Shown here one piece after another: positions 34,711-49,700 of a stretch of 64,000 nt of DNA (position 1 is the first letter of the stretch; every line of letters starts with the position of its first letter). This DNA is from Antedon mediterranea (lineage: Eukaryota > Echinodermata > Crinoidea > Comatulida > Antedonidae): positions 5,931,001 through 5,995,000 of the forward strand of contig NC_092680.1 in the NCBI RefSeq assembly GCF_964355755.1, in the 5' to 3' direction. Made by a program: the position numbers and the translations under genes. The notes beneath the pieces are model-generated. The model was not told the origin of the DNA. It made no database searches and worked only from the letters and a program-made list of their open reading frames with translations.

Positions 34711-37700
34711 GAGCAGATTTTTAAAATGGCCGAACCGCAGTTTGAGGATGCATTTGAAGATGCAGAAAGTGACTTAATGGCAGCAAAAGCTCCCATTGCT
34801 ATCAATGGTACAGCAAATGGTGCAGACATTAATGGTGACCTTCCAGAATCCCAGTCCAGTGAAGGCGATAGGAATATTTTCATAGATGCTGATGAGAGCG
34901 AACAGGACAATTTTGAGGATGTAGACGATGAGGAAGATGGAACAGAGGAGAATGTTCCTGCAATTGTAGTCCTTGAGAATGGTTATCATGAGAGTCCATC
35001 AAGAAATGAGAGCTCAGCAGGTGTCCATGAAGATATGACAGAGAGTGATAGTGACAGGGAACCTAATGACGAAGTAATCCAAGAAGGAAACATTCAAGAA
35101 GATGAAGAGGGATCTGACACCGAGGATACAGAAGACCACCAGGAATATCCAGAAGGTACAGAAGAGGTTGTTGGTGATCACAAACCGATAAATGAGCTAT
35201 ACAATGGTAATGCGCAGGATGAATGTACTGAAGATGATTTACCAAATGAAAATAGAATTCAGAACATGGAAGAGAGTGAGGATGAAACATCAGAAGAGGA
35301 AGAAGAGGAGGAGGAGGAAGAGCAAGTAGCTGATCATGTGTACAACAAACCGCCAGTAATGTTTCTCCACCAGGATGCTAAATGTGAGGATGAACGAGGT
35401 TTTTCTGCTACGATTGATACTCGTGATGAGAGTGAAAGTGAGTCTGTAGAGGCAGACATGGACTGCCCGGAAGAAGATTCATCACCAGGTAATTATACGA
35501 CGGGTCTTGTAGAATCTTATATCAACATTCCAGAGAATCAGAAGTTAGAGGAAGATGAAGATCTTGATGAAGAAGAAGATCTTGATGAAGAAGAAGATCA
35601 ATGGGAAGATGATGTGAACTACTCTTCTCAGCCACAGTATCATGCTTCTTCTAACGGCCATCGAAATGATTTGTTCTTCACAGAAAAGTTGCTTCCAACT
35701 ACAAGTAGTCCATCAGAACAAGCACTACAACCTCCAACTCCACCTCCTTCACCGGTGCCAAGTTCTTTAAATATATCACAACCAGAAACTGTTGTTAATT
35801 CTAAGCTTCAAATTGCCAGTCTGGATGCAAATATACACCAAAGGCTGGAGCCACAAGGACAAACACAGATTTCTGATTCAAAAACATTACTTGATGATTA
35901 CAATGGTGAACTTTTAGTTGATGTCGCTCCATTATCGGAGCAAACTTGCAATGAAGAATCCAAAAAGAACGAGTTTGTTGGAAACGATATGAGACATTCA
36001 GAACATTCTTCGGATTCAGAGCCTGCAAAGAGACAATCAAGAAAGAAAACGAAAACAAAGGTGGTAAAATCAAGTCCTAAAGTGCAGGAAAACATTAACC
36101 AGAATTCCACATTCTTAAAAACCGTTTTAGACTCTTCTAAACAAGAAATAGTTGAGAATATTAGCACTAGTAAAGTTAAGTCTGAAATGACAAAATCTAA
36201 AAGGACTTCTTCTGGTAAAGCTATTGCCAGAGTTACCACAGATGGCAATAGAAACATTTCCAGCACTACGAATGCTGGTTCAAAAAAATCTACCAGTGTA
36301 AAACAAAGTTCACTTCTTAGTACACGTATGAAAAGTGAGAAACAATTTATTCAGGATATTGAGAAAAGTCTGGCAGCGGAGGCATTCGTTGATGCTGAAG
36401 ACAATAGTAGGAAAAAAATGTTAGATGGGCTTATTTCTAGGAATCTTGGTGGAGATGATAGTGAGCAAATTTCTGTCTTCCCAGTCAAAAAAGAAAATAT
36501 GGCAGCAACCTCCGCTGTACCACGGGAGAAAAAAAAATCGCCAAAAAGAATTTCAGGAGGATTTGTGACCAGGCCAAAAAAAGATTTAAGTCAATATGCT
36601 AAAAATAATTCAAATTCAAATCATCAATCGCAAGTAGAAATGACTTCAAGACTTCCTTCTCATCAGCCTCGTAAAGGTGACATATTGTTTGATGATTTTG
36701 CAGAATGTAGTGAATATATGAAGAAAAAGACGGATTTATTGCCTCGGGAAGAATCAATAGTACCTCAGAAACCTAGCTGGCGTAGACGTCGTAATAGTTA
36801 TGAACTTGCCAATCGTGAATCGTCATCCGAGGAAGAAGATAGTTGTACAACAACCGGTAGCGAAAGCACAGCTACAAGTCAAGAAGTACCAAAACATTAC
36901 AATATATTGGACATTGATTCTAATGAACTGGACAGTATACCAAAAGCACCTTCTAGTATTGATGGCAATCTACTAGAAAAGCTGGCTGAGCGTGAATTGG
37001 CTCACATGAAAAGTTTGCATGTGAAGAACAAAATCTCTAGTCAATTTGATGATGCAAGTCCTTCCAATAATTCTGAAACAAATGAAGAGAACCAAGATGT
37101 TGTTGCTTCAACAAGTCTTGCAGATGTTAAAACAACGATTGCTGAAAAGACAATTAAATCAAAAATGATCTCGCCAAAATCATCTTTACCATCACCAAAG
37201 CAACCGGTGAAGAAGGTTGATCCAATGATTAGCCCAATGGAATATGAGAAAATTGGACTGCGACTAGCTGGACATACTAATACATCGATGTTAGGCACCC
37301 CAGAAGAAGAGGGAGATCAGTTTTCTGATGCGTTTGAAGATGCAGATGAAGATGGGGAGGAAGGCGATACCAATGTGGTGTATCAACAACCAGAACCAGT
37401 TGATGACAATGATAGCAGTGAAAATTCTGATGACAAGTATCATAATGTTGAGCAGATTGAGCAGGATTATCCTCCTCCAGGTGAGGACTATGCTGCACCT
37501 AAACTAGCCATGGATGAGAAAGCATTGCAAAAGGCAATGGAAGAACTTGAAGAAGCAATTGTATCGAGTCGACAGAAATTACGGAAGGCTCCGTCATTGT
37601 ATGCACCAAAGTCCTCCCCATGGGTCTTAAAGCCAGAAGTGGTCCAAAGAAGAGAGGAAGATGATCGCAGGAAAAAGATAGCTCAGGATCGAATTAGAAG
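34711..37700 (+). CDS. APBA-like (X11/Mint): X11/Mint exon 2: start codon and acidic N-terminal region with CASK-binding-like segment
   Basis: A single 2,990-nt exon; coding starts at 34726 after acceptor TTTTGTAG and ends at donor AAG|GTTAGT (phase 2). It encodes 991 full codons. Visible features: a Glu run near residues 190-201; an 18-bp in-frame duplication (DLDEEE twice, residues ~278-290); a Pro-rich patch (PPTPPPSPVP); Lys/Ser-rich middle; two copies of a short FxDAFEDA(E/D)xD motif (residues 6-16 and 866-876). Near the end, MEELEEAIVSSRQKLRKAPS followed by SPWVLKPE aligns with the Mint1 CASK-interaction segment (AIKDIKEAIEEV ... SPYTPDEPKEPIWVMR). No globular domain is recognisable before residue ~930. 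The exon is unusually long for an invertebrate coding exon, and its codon use is normal with no internal stop. Reading past the donor hits TAA after three codons (37708-37710), which supports splicing at 37700. Confidence 0.93.
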
Positions 37701-40700
37701 GTTAGTATAAAATATATGTGAATACTACTGGTTTTATTTTTTTTCCCAACTTCATTTAAAAAGGGTAACCATTCCAGGAGGTCAGCTGATGTTCAGGTGC
37801 CCTCTTTATAAATGAATGATAATCCCAGAATGCATACTTTGAAAACAAAATTTCTATGCAGTACATTATAGAACTAGAAATACCGGGCCTGTACCATATT
37901 TGTTGTGAGATAATCTTAACCCAACCCTAAAATGATCTGCCAAACCGACTTTGGGCCCCGAGTAATCTTTGGATTTTTTACCAAAAATATGAACCAACCA
38001 ACCAACCATCACTGAGAATCAAACATCAACAAGTTCTGAAGTCTACTAAAAGTTGATTACTGCCCTCTATTGTTAACAGAACAATATTGACCACTGTATT
38101 CATAATGAATTGTTGCCAGTAACTATCTAAACATTATTTTTTAAATACTCTATTCTTCTTACGGTTTTATAAAATTAATTAGGACATTAAAATAACCAAT
38201 ACATAATTATGTCGATAAAAGCAATGTGAGTGCAAGACATTAGTGACAAATTATATTCATATCTCAATTATCATTCATATATAACAATCTTTCAAGATAC
38301 CTTGGGTCTTTACTCTTATCCAATAATAGTCCCATTCACACAACATTCTTAGGCCTACTATAGAAATGGTAATGGTACTAGTCTTAAGGGTTTTTCACGT
38401 GGCATGATTCAAATCAAACGTGGATGTTTTGTTTTCACGCGGCTATTTGAATATCGATTGTCGCATAACCGTGTGGACATTGTGAAAACGAAACATTGAC
38501 ATTTTAGTTTTGTTACCAGCGCTGGACCGGAACCATGCTGGAACAGGTATAAAAGATCCGGATTTTTGCACTCCTCTTTTTAATTATGGATCTATGAAAT
38601 AGTAATAATTTGACCAGAGCTTCAGTGAAATAATAGAATTATTTTTATAAACATAAAATTCGCAGTGACGGTCGTGACGTGTAGTGACGACATCATTCGC
38701 TGATAGTTATTGCTAAACTTAGGTAATGAACTATGGTATTATCCAAAGTGCATTGTTGATAGACAATTGCTTAAAAATGATGAATAATTCATTGAAAAAA
38801 AATCAATTTATCATAAATTCAAATCATACTGAATGCAATTTTTGCTGACATGTTTTATATATGCAATATTTTCTGCATACTGAATTATAACATGATTACT
38901 GTTTATAAGTAAGAAACGTTATTACAATGAAGGATAGTATGTCTATTGATTATAAGTCTTCCCTGACAGTATATTGAGGTCAATTTCCTCATATTAATTT
39001 ATGTGTTGGAGCGAGTTAGTAGTTTTCTTTGTCGCAGTTCGTGTTGACAATAGACGAAGTAATAACCAAATTATTAGTCTAAGCCTGCTTGTATAGATGC
39101 ATCGATATGGTGAAAACAATATTCAGTCTTCGGTCTCTTTGGGAGTCGCAAAGTCCGAAAACAGATGCTTATTAAAGATTACATTTGCGGTTTTGAAGTA
39201 GTTGGATTGCGTACACGATTTTATTGTTGTTGCTTCTGTCATAGTTAGTTCTCTCATTGGTTTAACATTATGTGTTCACGCTGTGCCCATAACGCTATGT
39301 AAGTATGTTCAAGGATTATAACGCATTAGTTTCATGTAATAACATATTGTGTTTAGAAATGATGAAGGACAGATATTGAGACTCGTCCAACATAAAAGCT
39401 CAATATACTAAAAATAAATTTGTTATGTCATTTAAATGATTGTTTGAATAATTGTCTTAAATCTACTAACTATCTTCAAATTGATAAATTGTCAACCATT
39501 TATACTCCATTCATTCAATTTTCAATTTCGGAATCTCTGGTCCATAAAAGGTAAAATTTCGTATAAAATTACTAAAAAATAAAATATAACTGTACTAATT
39601 ACTACAACTCATTTCAAGATGGTATTTCATCTGGAGAGCATCTTTGACGTATATATGACGTTGTCTATAATCGTTGAGACTAAAACATTTTTACTTGAAT
39701 GAAGCCTACACATCAGGCCATATATCAATTTTCCTAAAAATTTATAAAAAGAAGGAATTATATATTCTGTAAACATGAGGCTGGCACTACAATGTTGTCA
39801 ATGGTTTACTTGGAGTAGATAAGTAAAATTATATTTTAATCAATCTGCATACTGTAATGCAATATGATTTATGTGCTAAATTTGATAACTCTACAATAAA
39901 AAAATGTTTATATTTAAACATTACCAAGTCCCTTTGAAAAATGACCATGCACCCAAAGTTTGAATAGACATGTGGCTGGCAGTATATATATTTCTTTTCG
40001 TACATAAGTTGGGGACCCCTCAAGAAATGTCGAAAAATAAACATGAATATTCATAAGAATTGACTTAACTACAATTCTCTAAATGCAAATGCTTTCTGCT
40101 GAGCCATCTGTGTAGTCGAATGGATTAAACTATGGACTTTACATGTCGATGTATGGGGTTCGAATCCCATGAGCAACTTCTTTTTACTTTATAGTGAGAG
40201 AGATTATTTAGAGGGTTAGGTTTAGTTATATTTAGGAAGTAGTTCAGCTATCTTTCACATAAGGTGGTCCCCAACTTATGTACGAAAAAACAAAATCGCT
40301 GGCTGGCATGGGTCCATAGACAAGCTAATCCGAAATTCCTTAATTTGAAAATTAACAACAAATACATACAAGAAAATATTTGCTTCGAGGAGGGAATTGA
40401 TTTATTTTGTTTATTAATTATGTTTTTTAATTAACCATAAATACATTTTAAATTTCATTTACTTGATAGAAAACGTGAGTTAGAGCTTGCAAGACTACGT
40501 CAACGTGTTACATTACCAGATGACTATGATGCTAAGGACTCGGAGGAGACGCTAACAGTACAATGTTACCAAAAAGAGGAGGAGGAGGAAACGGATGAGG
40601 GTCTGGAGAGTCGGTTGCTTATCTCTGGTAGTGATCCAGATCATACCAAGCCTAACTTTACCAAGAGACCAACACCACAAGCACCTGATACTATGAGAGT

Positions 40701-43700
40701 AAGTTGGTTATGGTGCTTGCATAGTCACAGGCTACGTTATGATGCTAGGCTACCAATCCAACGATGCTGGGTTTATTTGTCTAATGACTCCACTCCCAAA
40801 GACTTGTAATAAGAATTTGTTTATGTAGAGCATCTTGTGCATGGTTTGTCTTGTGAACGTGATTGAATTTGCAAAAAAACAAACAAAAGCTACATCATGT
40901 AAACATGATGAAACACTATGGTTAATAAAATGAGAAAAAACAATGTACCCGGAATGTAGTTTGATTGTTTTCCACCCTACTAGGATCTAGGCTAGTATTG
41001 TAGACTCTACTCTTCCTGACCTGCTAAGAACCAAACGAACATTGTACCCTAGCTATATATTGGCCTAGCCCTGTGCTGTCTTTCTGCTGAATGAATTGTA
41101 TTTAATTTTTTGGGCAGAATCCATTATCCATGTATGACTTATTTTATAAAAAGTGTGACATTAAAAATAAAATAGACTGAAAAATGTAGGAAAATGTGTA
41201 TTTTCAATGTCATTAATTTCCAATAATTTAATGTTCTTTCAGGCACCTGATTTACCTGTCACAACTAATAAAGTCAAAGAATGTGAGTACATTGTTTTAA
41301 TCATCTTTTTCTGAGGTCATTCGGGTCATATCATACTGTAATCTAATTGGATATCATAATTTACTCTGGTATATCTCATTAGCAATAATTAATATAATAT
41401 TATGCATCGGGGAAAATAAATTGAGTGGCTGGTTTTTGGTTAGAAATAGGTTTATCTTTCAATTTATTATAAAAGGGAACTAAATTATTTTAAATATTTA
41501 CATTTCTGAATAAAATATTTTATTTTACAAAAGCTGCAGTATGTAAAAAAATAATTAATTTCTGTCTGTAAATTTATTTGAATTCTAAATTTAACATTAA
41601 TTTGGATAAACTATATATTTGTTTAGGCCTAATCTTGTATTTGTATATTTCGTTATAGAGTATATTATTATTAATGCCCTTCAAATTGAACATATTCACT
41701 TCAGTTCATTATTTCTTTGTATTGTTTTCATTTAATTTAATGAAATTGTTTATGATTTCCAGATAGTTGCTTTTCCATTTAATTAACTTGCAAAGAGCTT
41801 TAAATTTCAAACTGAGTTTATTGATTTCGATTTAGGTGTACATCACAAACAGTACATCTTCACGTCGTGTAAACAACCAGAATCATTGTTTATTTTATCG
41901 TCATAAATGTTTAATTTGATGATAAAGATTTCTGTCGTCTAGTTGCTATATATTGACTGAAGATTATTGAATTTTGGTTCCTATGAACATAGTACAGTAT
42001 ATTGGAGCAGAAGTATGTGTGTAAGTGACATAACGACTATGAGCGCTTACTGGCTAAACCCAGGGGCCCAGAGCATGAGCAACCCAATGCAATTACCTAG
42101 CATTGGAGGGCCCTTAAGAGTGCTAAACTGGGGGCTTTTGCACCCTGCATTAAGTCACTGGTGTGTGTATAATTTGTGTTCGTAACATATGAATGTTGTT
42201 CAAGTTTGAGTGTATGTTTGTTTGATTGACACTTTTCCGAATCACTCGTATTCTCAACAATATTGTATTCACTGATTGCCCTAGAAGACCTTATGACTCC
42301 TGAAAATTGAGGTCATGCGATTCTGACATTCTGCACGCAAGGGACAATGCTCTAGTCTTGTACACTGACTAGTGATGCAAATCACAGCACGTGCCTGTGA
42401 ATAGAGATCCTTAATGAATAAAATAACTTATGCATATATGCACACTCGATTAGAAAACTTATTGGTGTGATGCAAGTGCGAATCTTGATGATTGCGTTAG
42501 ACAAAACGATGATGCCAGATACTGTGCATTCTCAAAGGTGTACTATTCTGGCGAATACACAAGTTACATACCAATTTTTTTATATATGCATCCAACAGGG
42601 AGTACCTCACCAATTACAGGATGGATAAACTATTTAATAATTTATTGTGCTTATAAACTAAGTCTCATTTGAGAGTAGCTCCACTACTGGTTCCCCATGT
42701 TAATATACTTTTAGGTAGAAATACTGTAGTTTATAATTTGATTTAACTTTTTTGAATTGAAGTCTTTTGCAACTGTTGCTGTTTTATTTATGTTGTTTAT
42801 CATCTTGTATATTTTCTCAGTAGAGTATGTTACAAATCATCCTGTAGTTTAAAAAATCCAAATTAAATAGATTTTTTACAAATTATTTATGTAAGGAAAC
42901 AATATTTTTCTCGTATAAATTAATTGCTATTAAGCTAACAATTGATTTAATCTTTTTTTTTTTAACATTTTAAAATATACTTGGTAAGTATTTATGTAGA
43001 AATTATATCTCTTCAAGTTGTAGTTATTTGTTGAATTAAGTGTTTGTTTTGATTGATTTTAGGACATTCAGGAATGGTAGGGTAAAACAAAAACAACTAT
43101 CATTCAAAGAAAATATTAAATTAAAACAGTACATTGAAACATTACCAGTACTGTGTACTGGAATATCAACAAATGTTGAATAATATAATACTTAATAGGC
43201 AGGCATAAAAAGAAATTTTAAATGTTCCAGTGATATACTGAAACAATATACTAAACACTAGACTAAACACCAATTATATGAATACCAAACCCCCCCCCCC
43301 CCCCAAAAAAAACCCCCCAAAAAACACCTTATGTGATTTAAGGTACTTTTAATTAAAAAAAAATACTAGGGTTTGGTATACACCAAGTTAAAACAAAGAA
43401 TAATACTACTGTATTGTTAAAGTATAGTTTGTTTATTATTTCATTTCTACACTCATTTACATATATTTTTTCTGTAAAAACATTCATTTCTAGTATACGA
43501 TTATTTTACAATATTGGAAATTGAGTATGCAGATAGATAAAAGTAATAATTTATAGCAATTTAAACATTCTATTATTGATTTGCATTAAAATTGATTTTC
43601 CATAATTTGTCTTTTTTATATGCACTTAATTTGAAGGACTCCCTCTATTATTTTAAATTATGCAAATTATGAATTTTTTTATCCAGTCAACTTTAACCTT

Positions 43701-46700
43701 TTTGAGTTGTTTATTTTCTCTAGAATTTTTGAGAACTACTGTACTCGCATTTAAAAACATATTTACTGATATTATTTAAAATCGGCTTTGTTTACAATTC
43801 GCATGTAATGATCATTTCTCCAATAGAATGAAAACTTTAAATGCCTGCCTAATTTGCATATTCATATTTAAAAACAGATTTCAGCTGCTGTCAAGTTGAT
43901 TGTATGTATTATGGATTATCTATATTTTCTTCCATTGAGTTGTCATGAGATAAAAGCCACTGTTTTTCTACCATTGATATTTGTTTACCCACGGCATGCC
44001 TCACTAACTTTCAACCCTGTCATTATTTGTTTTGGTATTTTTTTCTCTCCCATATCATTATACCCTTGCATACTTGGAAAATGCACTCATATGGTGAGTA
44101 AAAAGTTAATTGAATATTTCTTTTATTAATATATTGTTTATTGCATGTTGGTTTGATTGTATCAAGTCTTTTTGCTATAAGCCTCTTTATCTACAGTACA
44201 TATTAAATTAACATATTTTGTGTTTTCCCTGCGTTCTAAAATTTTCTGTTGTTTGTGTTAATTTTCTTTTCTGTTATTACTAACCTTAATAATTAATATT
44301 AGTTTATAGTCATTATTAATATTAGTTAGTTTACTACTTTAGACTAGAGTGTTTTCGTCAACTAATATTAACAATGTTGACAAGTTGAATCATGCAGTGT
44401 ATACCGTAGTATTTATGTATTTTTATTCACAGCCTATAATGTGTTGTCAAACATTATATTTTTCCTATGAAAAATAGTTTATTGTTTCTGTGTATTTATA
44501 GAATTTATTGTTGGATAAGGTGATGAGATGTAATTTAATATAATATGTATGTTTCCATTATGTTGTATGTTAAGCATTATATGCTTCATATTGGTGGAGT
44601 TGGTTTACTATGTAATCATATCTACTCAGGGTCTGTTGGTATGATTTAGCCTATAGCATAGAAACCTTTGAATGGATCAGATGTATTTTACAACCAGATA
44701 ATTCATAAATGATCTTCTAAAAGGTCTGACTACTCAAACATTTTCTTAAGACATTTTATAGTCATTAACTTGCTGTTGACAGTAGTGATCATAATTATAG
44801 ATAATTAAACTTCATGTATCTTCGCCTAGAAGGTTATATTTTCGCCCCTGTATGTTTGTGTAAACTTTAACTTGGTTTGTGAACAGCCAGATTTTATGTA
44901 GAAAACTTTCAGTGTAGGCAGAGGTATGCACTCATAATAATAGTGTTTGTCAATAATAACAACAACATAAATAATAGTACATTTGTGTTCTTATCGGTCT
45001 GGATCATAATTAGAAGTTCAATGAACTTGTCATCAAAATGACCCAGGGACGGATACAATATAATAATAATTTGATGTTAAAAGTTTGACATACGGTATTC
45101 AGCGAATGAATAAAAGAAGATTTAATAAAAAGAATTTTTGCGTAAAAACTATAAACCCAATAATATTAATTATACTTAGATAAAATATTTAACATGCTTT
45201 TTAAAAAGTAGAATATTTCTATATACAAGTAAATTTGCATCAAGCTCATTACATACAGCTTTGAAACACCGGTTCTCGTCAGATCACCGAAGTTAAGCAA
45301 CATTGGGCCCGGTTGCATTCTGGATGGGAGACCGTCTAGAAATCGCGGCGGGTGCTGTATATACTGGAGAGTGATAGTGTAATGGTAATATCGGACTAGC
45401 ATGTGATAGGCATGTGTTCGAGGTTATCTGTACCATACTAACTGTATCCTTAGGCAAGATGCTTTACTCTCATTGCCTCTTCCTTCGGATGGGATGTAAA
45501 GCCGTTGGTCCCGTGTACTTAACAGTGCACTTGGTACACACTATTCGAAAAGAGTAGGGGATCGTCTCCCGGTGTGCTGATCTGGTAGGCGCTGCACTGC
45601 TGGCTGCCGTGGGTCCGTGGAGGGCCTAATCCGAATTTCCTCAGTTTCCAGTTAAGCTTGAGGACAAATATAAATACCTTTACCTTTACCTTATTCAATA
45701 GTTTAGGACCAGCAACACTAAATAATTGAATCTTAGTAAGTTTGGAACATTAAGTGTGCGCGGATTCCTTAAATTATATTTGAGATATGGTTGATATTAA
45801 AAATTATTTATATATTATTCTGAATTATATTATTATATTATTATATTCTGAATATAAAATAATATAAAGTATTTATTCAACTATTGTACTATATAATATT
45901 ACAAAATAAGAAAGCAAAAAGGCTATTTGAAAATGATTTATCGTTCATTTTAATGAAACTGCACAATATTGATTTAATTATTGACATAACAATATATATT
46001 GTACATGCAGTTTTTATTACACTTCTTTTATTGAATATAATTGGATTTTTGTTTGATTGGGTCATATATATGCCAGAAAACTCAAATAATCTATTGGCGA
46101 TGTTGAATTTTTAAGAGAATGAATAATATAGTTTTTTGGTAAAGTAGTATTTAGTATTATAGTAATCCACACAAAATGCATTACGTCTACTAAATAATAA
46201 TATAGTAATTCCTTTTCTCCCCATGAAGAATAGGGCCTAACGCCTAATTAAGTTCCTGTCATTTGATTGGACGGTTATGGGTCAAATGGCGTGCAATAGT
46301 ACTCACTATTTAACAATCGTTAATGAGTACATTTTTTTGCATTCATTATTTGTATAATATTTCATTGTTCCCTGTCTTTGTCTGCAGTCAACGCCCGTGC
46401 CCCTTCCTGCATACCCTAATTTGTTCCTTTCCTTTCTACATTTCTTCTCCAGTCTTCACACTAGTCTCTTGCCTTCAGGTGCATATGTCAGTGCTATTCT
46501 TAGGTATCCATTCAGTCTCAACACGTCATGTCTGATCTATCTCCTCTTCACTATCTATCAAACTAGTTTGACAAAAATAGTGTGATGTGTCCAGATATGG
46601 TAGTAATATGCCAAAATATGGTAGTGATAGGAGATCATCATGTCCATATGGCCATATTACATTTTTTTTGTTGCATAAAGTTTGATAGTGTAGACAGAGA

Positions 46701-49700
46701 TTTAGATCCTTATTTGATATCATCATAATAGCCAGATTGTATTTTCAGTATTTTTCTTGGGCCAGTCATCATTTATGAAACTGACCGTTCAATTGTAATG
46801 AACACAAACTATTTTGTAACTCTCCTAGAAAGTAACTTTAATGGTAAAGCAATGTTTTTGAGGACAGTTCTATATAGCACATTACCCGTCCATAAATAAT
46901 ATATAATAATAGTACAATATTATAATATAAAACGCCTGATATTTGATAGGTGAACGTATTCTTCATAAAAGACTCTTTAATTACATTATTATCACTTAAT
47001 TATTAATATTAATATATAATCAAAAATCTCTTCTTTGATTGCTATGGAAACTGAAATTTCATTGTGAACGTGCCATTTGAAATTTAGTATAATTTTATTT
47101 ATTGAATTAGGCAAGTAGGTCTTGTATGGACATTCACCTATCCATATTCTTTTGTCGGTTAAAGTATAACAATACTATTACCTTTTTTTTTGTAAGGTTT
47201 GAAATTACAATTAATGGTGTTTTAAGCTATGAAAAATGCTGCTTTCATTTCCTACATAGAAGCATTTAATTCCCAGCGTATGTAAATGAAATTGCTCGGG
47301 AGATTTTAACCAAAATACCTATAAATCTACTTAAAGTTAAGAGGTCTGAAGCTTAACTGGATAACGACAAAATATATCATATATTTTTTTACATCAGCCA
47401 ACGTTTATACAAATGCATACAATCGAAGCTCTTTTGAGTAATTCGTGCAACAGATAAAAAGAAATTATGCATCGTTATTAGGTCGCACAGCACGCACATC
47501 CAATTCACCGTTTAAAGATGTGCATGTGAGTATAGTTGTGTTGAGAAAGAATCGGTACTTTAATAGACTGTTTCCGTCTATTGATTGAGTCTGTTCTGCT
47601 TTTGTTTATACTGACACATTTGATCATATTGATTTGCCAGCCAAAGTCACTGCGGAGTGCTACCTATTTATTTTTGGATGAGTCCATTATCTAGTTAATG
47701 TCATCTTTATCTTAAAGACGAGTGAACGTTAAATACTCTTCAGTGTTTTTTACTTGCATCTGCTCAAGTGCATATTAGTATTATGTAGTAGGAATAAAAT
47801 ATTGCCATTTCTTCAGTCACAAGCGGATATTAACTGTAGAAATATCTTGGTATTTTGTGTATCAACTGAAATAGAATGTTGAGGTTCGTCGGTCCATATG
47901 TTTCGGTAGATTATGATGTGAAAATTGTCGTGGATGGTAAGTTATTTCTATAGAATTTTACAGATTTGATATAGACTAGGATAATAATGATATACCAATA
48001 TATAGTATAGTTACGTTTAAATACAACGATATATTTATATTGACAAGTTGTTGATTTAAGGGTGAGAATTAAAAACTACAAAACAATGTACATGCAGTAT
48101 ATAGTAAAAATATTAATACATTTTTATATATATTTTAAATATTATGTAATACTTTATTTTATACATAATTTAAACAAACAATGTACATGAATATAGTATA
48201 TTGTTGTAATATAATACATTTTTATATAAAAAGTATATAATAATGTAAATTATAATATATACTTTATTATAAACAGTGTAAACACAGTGTATGAATAAAA
48301 TTTGCACATTCCATTTCCTGAATAAAAGGAAGAATACATAAAAAAATTGTTCATAATGAGTCGTACAAGGCTACACATACATTATCTTACAGACTCCAAA
48401 ACCATACACATCATACGCCTTAAGGATAGACCTTAACTATGTACTGTATGTCCTGAAGTATATGTTTAAACAATAATAAATAATGATTTATTTTTTGTAC
48501 ATTTATGGTTTAAAAATACACTGAGCAAAACAACCCAATATCGTATTTTAGTTAAATCATTTATTTTCTGCTGTTCCTTGTTTAATCGTTCCTAGCCTAA
48601 ATCTTCAAATACATATGAGAATTTATATGAAAAATGTCTTATAATAACGATTATGTTATATCATGTGTACTGTATACTTTAAAGACGTTTGGCGTTTATA
48701 TATCTCCTTCAGGCGCTCATTTATAATGAATGTCCTTTTTGATTTATCATTTATACCATCATAAATGTCCTTAAGCTATATTTTATCAGATTTAAATGAG
48801 AGTATTTTCTAGGTTGTATAATACACGTTCTTTCAGTAATCACAATTGAAGATTTACACAATGATCAAGCAAGCATATTCATAATACCCGTGGATAACAT
48901 TACTTTAATGACAGGGTGCGTGTTTTCTTCTAAGTTTCAACCTACGTCATTCATTAACTTTACAGTCGTCTCATGTTTCTTTGAAATGGGAATTTGACTA
49001 AGAGCATGGTATATATGACGAGGATGTTACCCAATTAAGATTACTATCCATTAATACCCAAATTAGACAAATAGTATAAGAAAATTGTAGTTTTTTATAT
49101 ATACTGTACCCAGGAGTATTGCGTTGGAGTGCTTTAAGACCGTAAGGAAAAACACATTTAGATATTCAAATGTTTAGTGTTCCATAACCATAACCTTGTA
49201 GCCCAGGTAGTAAAATAAATTATTTTATAGTTGGATTTTTATTTTCTCCTTCAATGATAAGCATATAGCATATCCATTTGCAACATGCATGAGATGTCAT
49301 GCACATGATTCCATACCAAATTTAAACTTCTACCAATCGGCATGATTTCATACTTATATTGTGTGTAACACTAGAAATAAATTAAAATTCTTCAGATAAG
49401 TCATTTAATTCCAGGTTTTTACCTACCTATTATTCCAGTTGTCTTTTAATCAAATAATTTTAATTATGTATTCATCAAAATCAATCCCCCAAACAACTAA
49501 ACCTAACCTCCATATGTTATCTGTACGCACTAAAATTCACTGAGTATTAAAACATAAACCAGGTATTAAACACATACATAAACCAGGGAGTCAGGGAGTT
49601 GTAAAATAATTTTACAACTCTCTACATAAACACTAGTCTAACCATTTGCTAACCACAGCTGGTGAATACAAGTTTTATTGTCTTTTGTCCTGATTCATGA

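Noticed and set aside
34686-37498. Minus-strand ORFs opposite the long X11/Mint exon
   Set aside because: Antisense shadows of Glu/Asp/Ser-rich coding sequence (Phe/Leu/Ser-rich frames); no independent splice or start support.
40103-40180. tRNA gene
   Set aside because: A and B boxes are present, but the acceptor arms do not pair and a SINE body follows.
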